Counted from the first letter of the stretch, positions 12,455-24,699 are shown. The stretch is DNA of 64,000 bases from Tanypteryx hageni (GCA_028673005.1 CM054116.1:78070572-78134571); one strand, 5' to 3'. The notes: generated by a model not told the origin, from the sequence alone. Numbers and translations: made by a program.

Positions 12455-12840
12455 CTCTATTAGCCTTTTGAGGGATTTTCTTTTCACTCCCCATCCTCTT
12501 TTTTTCTTTAACTCTTTGTCTCTGACAATTTTTCCCGTCCGTCTCTCTTATTCTCTCCCTTCCCCTCCACCCCGCCCATTTCCTCTAGATCTCCCTCCCT
12601 CCCTCATCTTCTTCCACTTCCTTCCCTATCTCTCTCTCTTCCTCTCTCTCTCTCTCTCCCTCCTACCCCCTCTGACTTCCTCTCTCCATTCCTCACCCCC
12701 TTTCCCGCTCTCCCCTTTCCCCTCTCTCCTCATTCTTCCGCCCTCTCCCTACAACTTTACCTTTCATCTCATTCTCCCTCTCTTCCTTTTCTTCGCCATC
12801 CCTTTCGCTCTTCCTATCTCTCTCCCTCCTCTTTCTTAGG
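12455..12840 (+). repeat. Polypyrimidine tract (CT/CCT-rich)
   Basis: Nearly 400 bases of CTCTCC/TTCCCT-type sequence on the plus strand, imperfect throughout with no fixed period. It explains the long Pro/Ser/Leu-rich open frame found here. Confidence 0.8.
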
Positions 12841-13513
12841 AAATGAGGGCGACATAAAAAAGGAAGTCGACCACTTTAACGGACGCCATTAAGTGCCTCT
12901 TCCTCATTGCCACTTCATTATCGAGACGGAGAAACGAGAAGATAATAAAAAATCAGGTGGAAAACGAGAAAAAGGGGGTACGATGCGTCCATCCATCAGT
13001 TACAACCACGGTAGGATTCCTTCGGTCTTTTTCTGCGCGCGCCTCCTCTCTACTCTGTCTCTCACCGCGGCTCCGATTTCTATAAATTCGTTATTTCTCT
13101 CTTAGATATAGGTATATCCTATACCGACAAACGTCTTAAATTTCTTGTCGCCTCTTCTTTGCGTCTTTCGATGCGAAAAAAATCATCCCGCGTAAGTTTC
13201 GGCGATATGTTTTTCGTAGCCGATAGATCTTGTCTCTCTAGAGGGAAATGAAAAGGAGTTTCATTTGATAATTAAAACGGTGTAGTGTAATACAATATCG
13301 AGAGATTATATGGCGATTGACTCAATATTGGAAAATTATCGATATATATATATATTTGAAGACTAAGAATCGCAAGTACAGTATCAATAAGCTTAGACGG
13401 TATGCTACTATATCATAAAATAATAATAAAAACAGCTCATAAACAACCAACACCGGACTTTTATAATGAATGTAACAATGATAGCAAAGACGATCACGTT
13501 CGACCATGTTCTT

Positions 13514-13585
13514 TTTAGCATTCGAACCTGCAACCTAAGCATTGGGAGCCAGATCCTCGAGCACCCCTCTATCAATGCGTAACAA
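13514..13585 (-). repeat. tRNA-like SINE head or tRNA relic
   Basis: Read on the minus strand: GGGGTGCTCGAGGATCTGGC, then TCCCAATGCTTAGGTTGCA, then GGTTCGAATGC. This has the spacing of a tRNA-type A box, anticodon region and B box (GGTTCGAATGC against consensus GGTTCGANNCC). The acceptor stem does not pair convincingly and no SINE body or tail is recognised, so a functional tRNA is unlikely. Confidence 0.35.
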
Positions 13586-13638
13586 AGCGAAATTTTTGTA
13601 AATATTCAAATCATGTGTTCGATCAACGTTATGCAATA

Positions 13639-13735
13639 TTAGCGTAATTTCCCGTAAAATATGACGGAATTATCATAAAAGTATCTCTAATATATTTGAT
13701 TCCAATATGGAAAATCGTAAGATGATGATCTGGTT
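13639..13735 (-). mobile_element. Helitron 3'-end fragment (CTAA terminus)
   Basis: The minus strand ends in a degenerate hairpin (CCGTCAT...ACGGG), the spacer AAATTACG and CTAA followed by T. It matches the 3' terminal region of the Helitrons at 46366-47067 and 48285-49493, including the ATAAAAGTAT-TCNAATATATTTGATT block. It is diverged, and the rest of the element is missing or unrecognisable. Confidence 0.6.
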
Positions 13736-13739
13736 TGGC

Positions 13740-14895
13740 ATTCATGCACAATCAAATCAGTATTTTTGAAAGTTATCTTCGTTTTATTATATTGTTTGAA
13801 TAATTGTTATTAGAGAGTTAAAATGATTATCCAAATATTTGCTGAAAATATGAGGAAAAATCGAAATAATAAGATATGATGTATAAACAACCAGCAGAAA
13901 TTTATTTGAAATATTTGATCAAATTATAAGTTATTAAAAACCTATTCAACTTAACTTAATAATTGGATTATTTTATTCTTATTAACGCGTAAAACAGAAT
14001 AAAATGTGAATCAACAGTCAATTTACCATAAAAGGAAAAATGTGTAGTAACTTACTATGAACTAAATACTATCATGAGCTGCAATGAGTTATAATTACAT
14101 TTTAAGAACGCAATTTTCTTTTAACAACATATGGTAGTTTTGAATTTTTTATCTGAAAATTGGCTTTAAATAAAAGTCATAAAATGTTATTTTTTCAATC
14201 CCATTTGAAATTCGGTTCTAAATATTTGCAGTATTATCATTTAAAGAAATACATTGAAAATTATGTTACCTATATTTAGTTTTATGAATTCCCGCCATTT
14301 GGCAATGGCGCATGACTCAATAGTATAACATTTTTTATAATCAGTTATAATTTATTATTGTTATTTTTGTACTGCAGCTCCATTTAATCCTATACAAATG
14401 CTACGTCCTCTTCCTCTTTCTCAATTTTTGCTTATTCCCATTCTATTTTCCTTCCTTCCTCTAATTACTCAATAGATTCAGTAGATAAGTTATGCACATA
14501 TATAAAAGCCTGATCTGTGTTAAAGCACTAAATTGGTACATTCATTATGAGGCCAAGAATAGAATTAAACAACTGGGACAACGGTGGCCCAATATAAACA
14601 AAATGCGTGAAAACGTGAAAAAAATCGTAATAAAACGTAATTTTTGGAGATTTACGAATTAGATTTAAATTCTTCTCTTCGCATAAATACCTCATCCTTG
14701 AAATATTTTAAAATGTAAACGAAAAAGTATTTCATGTCAAGGAATGGCTTTTTACGTGATTCATATATGCGATGCAAATTTATAACTCCGGTAGATTATA
14801 AGATGCACTGCAAAAAATCAATAAAAATAATTATAAAATTAGTTAATTACCGAAATTTTTAATGCGAAATTAACTGAAAAGATATCAATAAAAAC
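13740..14895. other. AT-rich, nothing recognised
   Basis: Very AT-rich sequence with no coding-like frame, no terminal repeats and no simple array. Confidence 0.5.
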
Positions 14896-14902
14896 ACTAT
14901 TT

Positions 14903-15305
14903 TAATTATAAATAAAACAAAAATATTTTTTAAGTCAATCACTTTTATAAAACGCACAAAAAGTATAAAAGTATAATAATTTTGTTATTAATAACTTATA
15001 TAAAACGCACTGAATGAAAATAAAAATACTGTAAATTATTGAATTAACAGAGACATTGAATACATAAAAGTTATGTTGCAATTCTAATATTTAGTTCAGC
15101 TGTCTTAAAGAATGCAACATAATTTTTATATATTTAATATCTCTATAAATTCAATATTTTAAATTACTTTTTTCATTCAGTGCGTTGTATATAAGCTATT
15201 AATAATACAATTATTATATTTTTATTTTTACCCTTTTTGTGCGCTTTATAAAAGTTATTGAAATAAAAATGTTATTTTTATTTGTTTTATTCTTATTGTT
15301 AATGC
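14903..15305. mobile_element. Palindromic foldback / MITE-like element, about 400 bp
   Basis: The left arm (about 14903-15100) and right arm (about 15110-15305) are inverted copies of each other with moderate divergence. Outer paired blocks are AAATAAAACAAAAATATTT with its complement near 15285, and CTTTTATAAAACGCACAAAAAG near 14940 with its complement near 15240. Further in, CGCACTGAATGAAAA pairs with TTTTCATTCAGTGCG. The centre pairs GTTATGTTGCAATTCT with AGAATGCAACATAAT around a short loop at about 15095-15105. A near-complete hairpin is typical of long-TIR MITEs. Exact ends and target duplication were not resolved. Confidence 0.7.
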
Positions 15306-15357
15306 GAAATATATGAATACGATTATATATTCTTCAAAAATTAATTTTATTAACTAA

Positions 15358-15681
15358 CTAGGGAGATGCCCGTTGAAATTCTACGAGGTTTAACAATGGC
15401 ATGGTCGGCATGGCAACATATCGTTAAAAAACTTAAAATTTTCAAATAAATATGATTAAAACGTATAATTTGAAGAATTTAGAACCAAAGGCAAACATTG
15501 ATGATAATAATAAGAAGCTAATGGACCCTATCTGAAGATAGTAGGTCAATTATTTATAATTTAATTTTGTAAAAGAAAAAATGTCTGCAAGTGAAAAAAG
15601 GGATTTTTAAGTGCTCTCTTATGGGGATTTGTATAGAGCGTTCTGGCGGACGGACCAGCGGACGCACGCACAGAATAAGGA
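15358..15681 (-). mobile_element. Short non-autonomous Helitron, second subfamily
   Basis: On the minus strand it starts TCCTTATTCTGTGCGTGCG, preceded by A, and ends CGGGCATCTCCCTAG, followed by T. This is the A|TC...CTRR|T pattern of canonical Helitrons. Its interior carries the same GGTTTAACAATG...GTCGGCA-GGCAACAT block as the larger family, so the two are related, but the 3' terminal ~15 nt differ. The 3' hairpin is weak (GGG/CCC only). The polypyrimidine payload of the larger family is absent. Confidence 0.6.
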
Positions 15682-16251
15682 TATTATGTATATAATTATA
15701 ACTATAATAATAGACGTTGAATATAAAAATCTATCATTTAATACTCCAGCGTAAACTTTAAAATTTCATAGTTCAAAAACAACAACGGCCAATGAAACAA
15801 TTTTGTTCAAGAACTGTCCTTATTAATATAATAATTTAAGCAAAAATAAGCGAAACTCTAGAATAAAATTCCATTATTATCTCTAAACTATTATCCATAA
15901 TTTTTCGGTTTTTCCGCGGAATAGAGTGTTAATAAAACAGGTAATAACTGGGTAAAGTAGCCTGCAAATAATTTTGGAACCAGCTATTTAATGCTATCTA
16001 TTCTTCCGTTAACCTCCAATCATATAATTTCGAGATCCGTCATTTATATACATGTCAAGATAAAAACTAGTGTCTGAATAATTCGATTTATTTACAAACA
16101 TCCTTAGATATAACCTCTAGGAATGTAATTCTTCCACGGAATTAATCTTGATTTTGCGGCTATGAAATCAGCGCGATAACGAGCTCAAAGATACGGAAAT
16201 ATAGTAAATCTTGAATAAATTAATCTTCTGAGACCTAAGTATGGTTTATAG

Positions 16252-16355
16252 CAGGGGTCTCAAACTCACGTCGGTGCGTGAGCGGCATTAAGGCCCTCCA
16301 CCGAACCCGCGGGCCGCATATTTTCCCAGTCTTCACATCGTTGCATATTCTTTTG
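16252..16355 (+). mobile_element. hAT terminal arm, truncated
   Basis: It begins CAGGGGTCTCAAACTC, a classic hAT terminal inverted repeat, and continues into the GC-rich CCGCGGGCCGCAT block typical of such elements. I see no complementary GAGTTTGAGACCCCTG terminus downstream within about 1 kb, so the right end is deleted. Confidence 0.6.
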
Positions 16356-16529
16356 ACATTCACCCTCTCCTTCCACAAGAAAAAAATCGCCCCTTTGATA
16401 CGGCCTAAAATCCATTAATTTCAAAAATAGTAATAGATCCGGCATCGAGGGTTAGGTTCTTCGGGCATGCAAGAAACACGGTTGCAGCGGAAAGAACATA
16501 CTTAGTACCCCACCTGTGTAGATTTTTTA

Positions 16530-17880
16530 CTTTCTCCATACGTAGTGTAGGGGAAAGTATTGTATTTATGAAAAAAATTGACTTCGAGATTTCAACGGAA
16601 ATACACGTTTTGAGGTCCCCTGAAGACGTTATGACCATTTTTTCGATGATGTCTCTGTGTGTGTGTATCTGATAGCTTTTTTGTGAGTTCTCTTAACTCA
16701 AAAACTATTAATCAAGTCAATGCGAAATTTTATATTTAACATTTTTATAAAAATCACAAGAACTAATTAGTTTTTGGTAAAAATCGGTTAACCGGAAGTG
16801 GGTGTTTACTCTTGTCACTTATCAGTTATTTTGAAATATTTGTTTTAATATTTGATATATGTAAAAATATACTGGAATATAGGTTGTAGGAAATATAATT
16901 TTCTAAAACTTTTGTTTGAAACATTTTCCCAAATAATGCATTGTTTAAAGGATATCTTAGATTTTTAGCTGCCACCACCACGCCAACTACCGACGACTAT
17001 TGTTAACAATTGATGCTTAGTAACGCTCCTTTTTCTTTTCTTAGTTGTTGGAGCTTTGTGGCTATATCCAATATTGTAAGGCTATGGTTTGAGTTTATGT
17101 CTGTTCTTTGTCAAGTCTAAAATTGTCTCGAAATTTCTTTAAATTTTTATTATTATGTAACCTATTTGGAATTTTTAGAAAAATTACAGGTATGGAGAAA
17201 TAATGTGGTGGCCACATCAGATTTTTTGGAAATTAGGCTAAAAACATGCTTATATGATCGCTCTGTCAGTCCTGTGGACAAAAACGTTTTTGTTTTAAGA
17301 GATAATTCGAAAAATTCTTTTTGAATTAGATAGCTCATAAAAATCCATCAAGTTTCTACTGATTGACCTTTCACGGTGGTTCGTCGAGTCTCCGCTAGAC
17401 GGCTTAAATTTCGGAAAACTCGAAACTTTGAAAAGTTAGTGTAGCGAAACTACTGAGAACATTGAGAACATTCTCTTTGGTTTAGATAGCTCTTTTCAAT
17501 CAATGAATTTTCCAACGATTAGGTTTTCTATGTAATTAATCGACTCCGTCCGTCCGTCCGCATGTTAAACCTCAGAAACCGCTAGACGTATTATGATGAA
17601 ATTTAGTATTGGGGGTTTTTGCTAAAATTGGTCGACCGATTCCAATTTTGGTTAAAATCGGACAACAATGACGAACACTTAACATGACCTACATGAAGTT
17701 TACAATGTTCCTGTGTTTCAGCTCGGGAACCGCTTCACATATTGTAATGAAATTTGATATTGGGTAGTTTTGTTAAAATTAATTGACCGATTCCAATTTT
17801 GGTTAAAATCGCACAATAATTACGACTACTTTACACGAAGACCTACATGTATTTTACAACGTACCTCGTTTGCTTCTCGT
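16530..17880 (+). repeat. Repeat cluster with three copies of an 'ATGAAATTT' module
   Basis: Three related modules lie at about 16690-16800, 17570-17700 and 17722-17860. Each has A-rich/CCGCT, then (A)TGAAATTT-RTATT, then TTTTNNTAAAATT. The last two add GACCGATTCCAATTTTGGTT and AAAATCG-ACAA-AATNACGA and lie about 150 bp apart. The second is preceded by CGTCCGTCCGTCCGC. Modules like this occur in 5' regions of insect Helitrons, but I find no matching termini. The segment 17095-17225 also matches 4741-4895. No coding frame is recognised. Confidence 0.5.
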
Positions 17881-17889
17881 TAAATTCGC

Positions 17890-19360
17890 ATCTGAGCGAA
17901 AATATTGAGAACATTGTGAAATCTCAAAGAACTCATTTGGAAACTCTGTGTACTCCAACATGGAGTGCACCTTTCCAATCTTGTTATAAATCGGAATGAG
18001 AAATAAACTATGTATATTTTTAAAGTGCTGGTTTAACATATTTCTTAAATTTCTTAGATTTACGTGAAATATTTTATAAGAAATACATTTGAGTATTTAA
18101 ACGACACCTATCTAAAATGTAAACGATAATTAACGAATGAATCACCAAATTTCAAAATTTTTTGAAATGTTTGTACATTAATTTACGGAAAAGAATTAAA
18201 AAGATATTAGATATAAAGACGATTTTGTTACTTATTTGGTCTCTCCTACATGAGAATTTCACAATAAAATCATGTATGTACTTCAGCTTTCATGATCATA
18301 TGCATTATTTTTAGTGATACTTAATGAAGTATTTATGATATTTGTTCCAAATTGATGTTTAAAATGAACAGTTCGCAATTTCTCATTGACACAGTTACAC
18401 CTCTTCAACTAAATTTTTATCCACTCTTCACAAAACAGATTTTGACGTCAACCGACATCACATCCACCCTTTGTTTCAAACAGACTAATACTATCTGAAA
18501 AATTGGAGAAAGGCTAGCTTTTTTAATATTCGAATTCGGTTATGGGTGAATGGAATTTGAATACCCGTGCGTAAACTTGAATTGGCTTAACGTCAGTTTA
18601 TACAATCAAATACTGGCTGACAGTAAATTGCATTTCTTTGAAAGAAGTACAGTGTGGGTGAGCATTTCCTTTACAACGTAGCCAGGTCAGGGCATAAAAC
18701 GAAGTCAACCTTGAGGAGTTGGGTCCTAACACGATTTTCCGCTCTAAGCCTCGATGGTATACGATAGTGGCAAGATTTTTCCGTTTGGAAACGTTAACTT
18801 TTATGATATGAACCACATTTCGAATTCTAAAATAGATTATTAGCCAGAGTGCACGGAGAATGCCGGAAATATAATTTTCCTGAAATTTTCTTCGTACTTT
18901 ATGGCTTTGGAACATTTATAGACCTCCATATTCGTCGGTTGAATTTGGCTTTTGGGTATACTCAAAGAAAAAACTTCTTTCAAGATGCATTTTCTTTGAC
19001 TTTTGACTTATTCTATTTAAAAACAAATTTATCCAATATATTAAAATCTAGACGCCGAGATAAATCCACGTGCTGAATTTTGGAGGAAATTTATGCATTT
19101 AAACTTTTTGCATGCGTTGAGGGGAGGCGTTTGTTCCTATTTCCGACTACTTTTTATTCAACTACTAGGTTTAGACGGTGTTCCTTCAAAACGACCTTGA
19201 ACGAAATATACAGAAAATACTGAAGCTTTTTTAACGAGTGACCTCGAAATGAATATCATAATAACGTCAACCCTTGCGAGTGCTAAATCAGCAAATGTAA
19301 TCTTTCCTAGAAGCCACTCTCAGAGGTATTTTAACCACTCAACATGCAGTTGCCACCCAC
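17890..19360. other. No gene recognised
   Basis: AT-rich DNA. The minus-strand frame of 105 codons at 18598-18915 shows no domain or signal peptide and no repeat similarity that I can see. Confidence 0.45.
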
Positions 19361-19361
19361 T

Positions 19362-19362
<1 letters not shown>

Positions 19363-19429
<67 letters not shown>

Positions 19430-19437
19430 AGTGTGTG

Positions 19438-19487
<50 letters not shown>
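19363..19487. repeat. Compound microsatellite (AT)n(GT)n(AT)n
   Basis: Roughly 47 bp of TA dinucleotides, then about 30 bp of mostly GT, then about 45 bp of TA. Confidence 0.95.
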
Positions 19488-19491
<4 letters not shown>

Positions 19492-19609
19492 AATAAAATT
19501 ATTTCTTAGACATCCACATATGGGAGTATTTTTTGCTCCATTCCCAATTTACAAAATCTACATCGGAAGCGATAGACCTGGACCCCTCCATCCCGAGAGG
19601 GAGTGGCGG

Positions 19610-20580
19610 CCTAGGAAACAGCGAAAAAGGGAATGAGACCGGCGAAAAGGAGAGGGAGAGAGGGAGGGAGGAACGCGAGTGAGTGACGTCGAAAATTCCC
19701 AACGAAGCGGCCCAGAAAAAAACAAGAAAGGAAAGCGACGTAGCGCGAAAGAAAAACGAACGAGAAGAGAGGAAGAGATGTTGATCACGTGATAAACAAG
19801 CGAAGGAACAGAGAATAAAAGGGATAAGAGGCATTCTACTTTTCGCGATTCTCTATTTCAAATATTATTTTCGAGTTAGAGAGAGCGACATATGAAGCGA
19901 ACGCGAGTCGAGTGGAGGTTGGTGCTTTGGAAATGAAAAATAAAAGCAAAGAAAATTACGAGATGCAGAGAAAGAGAGAGGGATTGTGAGAGAGAGAGGG
20001 ATAGGGGAGGGGAGAGAGAGGGATAGGGGGAAGAGAGGGGGATGGAGGTAGAGGGAGGAATAGGGATGGAGGTAGAGGGAAGAATAGGGATGGAGGTAGA
20101 GGGAAGAATAGGGATGGAGGTAGAGGGAAGAATAGGGTGGTAGAGGGAGAAAGAGAGGAAGGAAGAGGGAAAGAGAGAGATGGAAGTAGAGATAGAGAGA
20201 CAAGAAAATGAATTGGAGTGGAGACGCCCTGGAGTTCGCCTGAGAGGACAAGAAGCTGACGAGAGGGTGAGGAATAAAGGGAAGATATAGAATGAGAGGA
20301 GGAGAGAAAGAAATGGAATGGAGAAAAAAGGTTAAGAGTGGGGAATTTTACAAGAGGGAAACACTACTTGGTGAATGGGAATCGGGAAAGGGGCGTAGGC
20401 AATTGGAAACGAACGAGACTCGAGGGGTTGGCAGAAATGTAAACATTAAGAGCGACGGAGAGGAAGTTGCAGGAGATAAAATTGGAGTGCAAAGGAGGAG
20501 CGATTGTAAAGTGGAATGAGAAAACGGGAAAGGGAGATAAGCGAACGATATAGAGCTGGTTTGAAAAATTATGAGGAGTG
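19610..20580 (+). repeat. Polypurine domain with an embedded 24-bp minisatellite
   Basis: The plus strand is dominated by GA, GGGA and GAAAG for almost 1 kb. Inside it, a unit close to GATGGAGGTAGAGGGAAGAATAGG starts at 20041, 20065, 20089 and 20113, exactly 24 bp apart, and decays near 20150. The open frames in this region (for example repeated YSSLYLHP on minus) are by-products of the repeat. Confidence 0.9.
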
Positions 20581-21139
20581 ACATTTTTAGATTTTAATTG
20601 GAGGGTGGATTGCTTGAACTAAATAAAAATTAATGGGTACTATTTGACACAGTACAGACGAATATATAATGGAGAAAAATTATGTAACCTTTTCTGATAT
20701 AGCATAAAATGGTAAAATGACATTTTTTAAATGAACGCCATCTCATCGTTCAGAAAAGAATTATAGAGCTCCCCCTGTAACTAAACCAAACTGACAAGTG
20801 ATGTAACCGAATCACCATTGATGACAGTTGCTTTATAGCCGAAATGCGCTAGTGATTTTCCCAATCTTTTATAGCTATTACAGCTACCTAATCTGCTTCG
20901 CCGTATTCTCTCTAAATAAGTTATTGGGCGGGTTCGTAATCACGAGAATAACGAGAAAACTGACTCACTCTTGTCTCTTTTGAAATTTCTGCAAAAGTTA
21001 ATTGGAGTAAATCAAAACTAGGAGTAATTTCAGATATTTTTCTCGCTAACCTTAAAAAGTGTTAAGTGGGTTGCTCATAGATTAAAATAATATTTAAAAA
21101 TCTCATTGTCCAAAAATATGTTTACGTAACGTTCAACAA

Positions 21140-21965
21140 CAATAAGGTCAACAGATGGGGATAGAAGACGAGAAAAAGTAAAGGTTACAGAAAGGAAACT
21201 GAATTGTTGACGGGAAACGATAGAAAAGATAAACTAGAGAGGACGTCGTAAAAGCAGCAGACGAAATAATATTAACTCGAGAGAGAGAGAGAGAGAGAGA
21301 GAAGTGAGATCGGACAGAGTGAGAAAATGAGCCAGGTTACAAAAACGAGAGAAGAGAAAGAAAATGAGCCAGGTTACAAAAACGAGAGAAGAGAAAGAAA
21401 AGTGGACCGAGGAGGTAGATGTAAGCGATTTAGAAGCGAAGTAATAAGACAGGTTATACAAAAGAGAGAAAATGGAATTTTGTGAGTAATAACGGGAAAC
21501 TATTTACCAGAAAAGACGATATTAACGAGAGAAAGCGAGACATGGAACGGATGAACGTAATAATTCAATAAAATGCAGAAAGGGTTTGAGCAAAGAAGGA
21601 ATACATACGTACTGTAAAAAGGGACTGAATTGAAAAAAAATATACTAAAAGCGGCATCTGAGTATCAATTAGATGGGGAATATGTATTAAATGTAGATGG
21701 ATAAAGAGAAAGAAAATTGAGGAGCTGGGAGAAATTACTAGAGGATAAAAAATTGTGGAAAATGGCAGAAATTTTTCATGACGCAAGAGAGGAAGGACGA
21801 AGATAAAGAGACACCTAAGTAAGGCGAACCTAAAAGGTTTAAGGCTAATGAGTAGGAAGATAGGGAGTAGATATATGGGAAAATAGGGAGTACGGGATGG
21901 AAATAGGGGGAAGGAGAGAGAGAAAAGAAGAAAGGGTTGAGTCGGTAGGGATGAGAAAATGACGA
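21140..21965 (+). repeat. Polypurine-rich domain with a 37-bp perfect duplication
   Basis: GA-rich on the plus strand, including (GA)n at 21279-21302. A 37-bp unit beginning AAAATGAGCCAGGTTACAAA is present twice in tandem at 21324-21360 and 21361-21397 with no differences that I can see. Confidence 0.85.
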
Positions 21966-21969
21966 GTCA

Positions 21970-24450
21970 GGGACGTTTCCTCGAACAAGGATTTATTTTT
22001 TTTCCTTTTTTATTTTTTCACGCGAAGTAACTCAAAATGGAGTCGATGAGGTCGCCTTCGTCGGAAAGAGGAATGACTCAAGGATTACGATCGCGAGATT
22101 TTTTTTTATCCTCCGATGTAATTTAGGTGTCAAATTCGATCTGAAGATTACGAGATGAGACGTTTGCACTCGAAGGCACTCACGCGACGGGAAGTAATCC
22201 GAAGGAGGATATAGGACGAGGGATAGGCGCGTCCTCTTTCTTCTCCTCCCATATAGACGGCGGATTTTCAAAAAAGGGTCATGAATAGAAAGACGCGGAG
22301 TGATTCAGTCGCCCGAAAATTTCGAGATGTTCATTATACAGATGGGCGAGTAAATCTATTTCTTTGCAGCTCCATTTGGAGTCTAACGGTTTTCTTCGAG
22401 TGTCCAGAAACTAAAAGATAAAATCCATAATATATTTTGAGCTATATTTAGTAGATTATATCGAACTCAGTAGAGATTAAACATTTTAAAATTACATTTT
22501 TAAACAGTTATAAAAATATGGGTCTTATTAAACACAAGTTTTAGAATTATATATTTTTTATTTCTAATATTTTCCAATCGTCAGACATTTGATAATCACA
22601 AGAATATCTCAAATGTCTAGAGGAAATTTTAATGACTCTCCTATGAGTAATGTATTTTAGCATTTACTAACTAAATAGATGTTGCAAATATCTCTGCGAT
22701 ACAAGTGGCTCCAAAAGTTAACATGACCATGTCACTAATATAACATTATAAATATAAAATAAATGTAAATTATCTGCGAATTCCTATGTTATTGTGTATG
22801 TCATCAAATTTGTCAGATTTAATTAAATGCTGTCAATCAAAAATGTCCCCAAATCAATGGAAAATGTCACCGTATTCATCTGAATTAAAAGCTCTCATAC
22901 AAATTCTATAATTGTAAATTAAATTCGCCATATAGATAACAAAACCTCGAGAGAGGTACATCTACTAACAAGATTGTCGAAATGTGAATTATGTGCCTAT
23001 ATATAATCTCCCGTCGATCCATAGCACAAAATAAGGCAGGTTACGCAAACATGCATATAAATAAGGAAGTACTACAAACCTGAAAATCAAAGACTCGTTC
23101 AAAAGGGCGTGGAGACCCAAAGATCATAATTTTATTATTGATTGCCATTGCGCCATACTGTTTGGATTCATCGCCGAACAAAAGACAAAAGATTAAGAAC
23201 AAGAACACGCAACGCATAAACCTTGCACTTTTTAAAAGCCAATTCATAAAGATCCGTGGAGAAAGAGGGTTATAAACAACTTTGAAAAGCTAATGATTTT
23301 GCGGAGAGATTTAAGTATGCTGAAAAATGTCGAGCGAAGAGAACCGTATAAAAATGAAGCGAGTTAACGTGAAGAGGCTAAAAAGTACATGCAGGACCGG
23401 AATTCAAGTACTTGGCTATTGCGTGAGTGGGCGCGAGAAGAATAGTCTGATGAATTGAATAAAGCTTAACGCAGCACTTTTTTTCAGCCAGCGAACAGGA
23501 AAGTGAATAATGAGTTAAGAAAGAAAGCAAGAGAAAAGTGTTTTTCGTCTCCTTCTCGTGGCTTCCGCTCAAGAGACTGGTTTTTATTTAATTCTGGGCC
23601 TCCCAGAGTTGGAGAGATGGACGTGAATAATAGGAATACGCCTTCCGGAACATTCATTCTCGGAAAAGTTAATGAAAAGTATTTTATAAAAAGTATATTA
23701 AGTTGATAGTGAGGTAGACGAATCTAAAAGGTGAACGAAATTAATGTATCAATGATTTATAATAGTAAATATTTACTCTCAGGGAGGAGAGTTTCAATAT
23801 AGAGGATGATGCAATAACCTCTGCGGGTAGCGCGAAGCTTGTTGAAAAAATATTCAGTATCGCGACCATCCATCAACATTTTTGTCGCCATAAAAAATTG
23901 AAACATTTGCAAAATATTTTATTCAGTCGCCTGATGATTGCTAAACCAATAAAACTTTATATCCTCACACTAAATGAAACTTCTATTTTTTATTCCTCAA
24001 AAAGTGGTTTATGCTACCATCTTACGGGAAAAACTCGCATGGTAAAAAAATTGTACGATTTTTCCTAAGTTCTGCCTCAATACTCAACATTTAAACTTAA
24101 CAAATTTCGTGAAGCAAGGAAAAAATTCCGCGCAAACAATTTTGCACGATGCCATCATAAACCCCGACGCATTTGCTGAGAGTGAGAGAAAGAGTTCATT
24201 CAATTAACGCAAAAAAGAGTCGGTCAATTTAACGGTTTATGAGGAAGAGATAATCCATTTCCTCAACAACTCCCTTTTTCTCCAACCTTAAGACCGTCTA
24301 TGAATTCAATTTTCATGCGACTCTTCTTCTATCTTCGCATTACGCGTGTCAACTGCGAATAAGAATGCGAAAACGCGCTTTCCCTACGACAATTATTACT
24401 ATTTCAATCTTGTGTTATTATTTAATTTGCAATATTTCTTTATATACAAT
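21970..24450. other. No gene recognised
   Basis: Mixed AT-rich sequence. The minus frame at 23041-23247 opens with a hydrophobic stretch that could mimic a signal peptide, but nothing else supports a gene. I recognise no repeat. Confidence 0.45.
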
Positions 24451-24693
24451 TTAGTGTACGAATTCTTGAATACCCCACATATTTTCATGTGTAAACCAAA
24501 GTTCAGGCGTAAAAATTTCAGCTTTGGCTAAGGTTTGGCCTTTCGATTTATTTATTATCATGGCATAAGACAGTTTGATCGCGAATTGTATGCAATGCAT
24601 GTTGAAAGGAATTACTGGGTCATTTGGCGTGTCAATTTTTACACGTGGGATAAAGTGAATGATTCCAGCCATAAAAACAGTAATGGCTTCCAA
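24451..24693 (-). pseudogene. Helitron (PIF1-like) helicase, C-terminal fragment
   Basis: About 80 residues match the end of the PIF1-family helicase domain of Helitron RepHel proteins. FIPRVKIDTPND corresponds to the conserved FIPR-I segment, followed by VIPFNMHCIQFAIKL (normally PF-FKR-QFPV-L). Then comes helicase motif VI, SYAMIINKSKGQTL (usually AFAMTINKSQGQTL), and AEIFTPELWFTHENMW in place of VGIYLP-PVFSHGQLYV. After this it stops at 24451 without the usual ALSRV segment. The Rep nuclease domain and motifs I-V are absent. In an intact element the helicase unwinds DNA during rolling-circle transposition. It is a relic, but it shows that an autonomous Helitron was once present and could have mobilised the short copies elsewhere in the window. 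Confidence 0.8.
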
Positions 24694-24699
24694 TAATTA

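Noticed and set aside
11948..12463. 171-codon plus frame with ATG start
   Set aside because: Overlapped by open frames in other phases and grading into CT-rich sequence; no domain or exon signal.
19249..19488. 79-codon frame ending in Tyr-Ile and Cys-Val repeats
   Set aside because: It is translation of an (AT)n(GT)n microsatellite.
20041..20150. A CRISPR-like array because of regular 24-bp spacing
   Set aside because: Units are directly adjacent with no unique spacers; it is an ordinary minisatellite in a eukaryotic purine tract.
23041..23247. Minus frame starting with a hydrophobic, signal-peptide-like stretch and ending near a possible CAG|GTTTGT splice donor
   Set aside because: Weak start context, weak donor, no downstream exon recognised; hydrophobic runs are frequent in AT-rich DNA.
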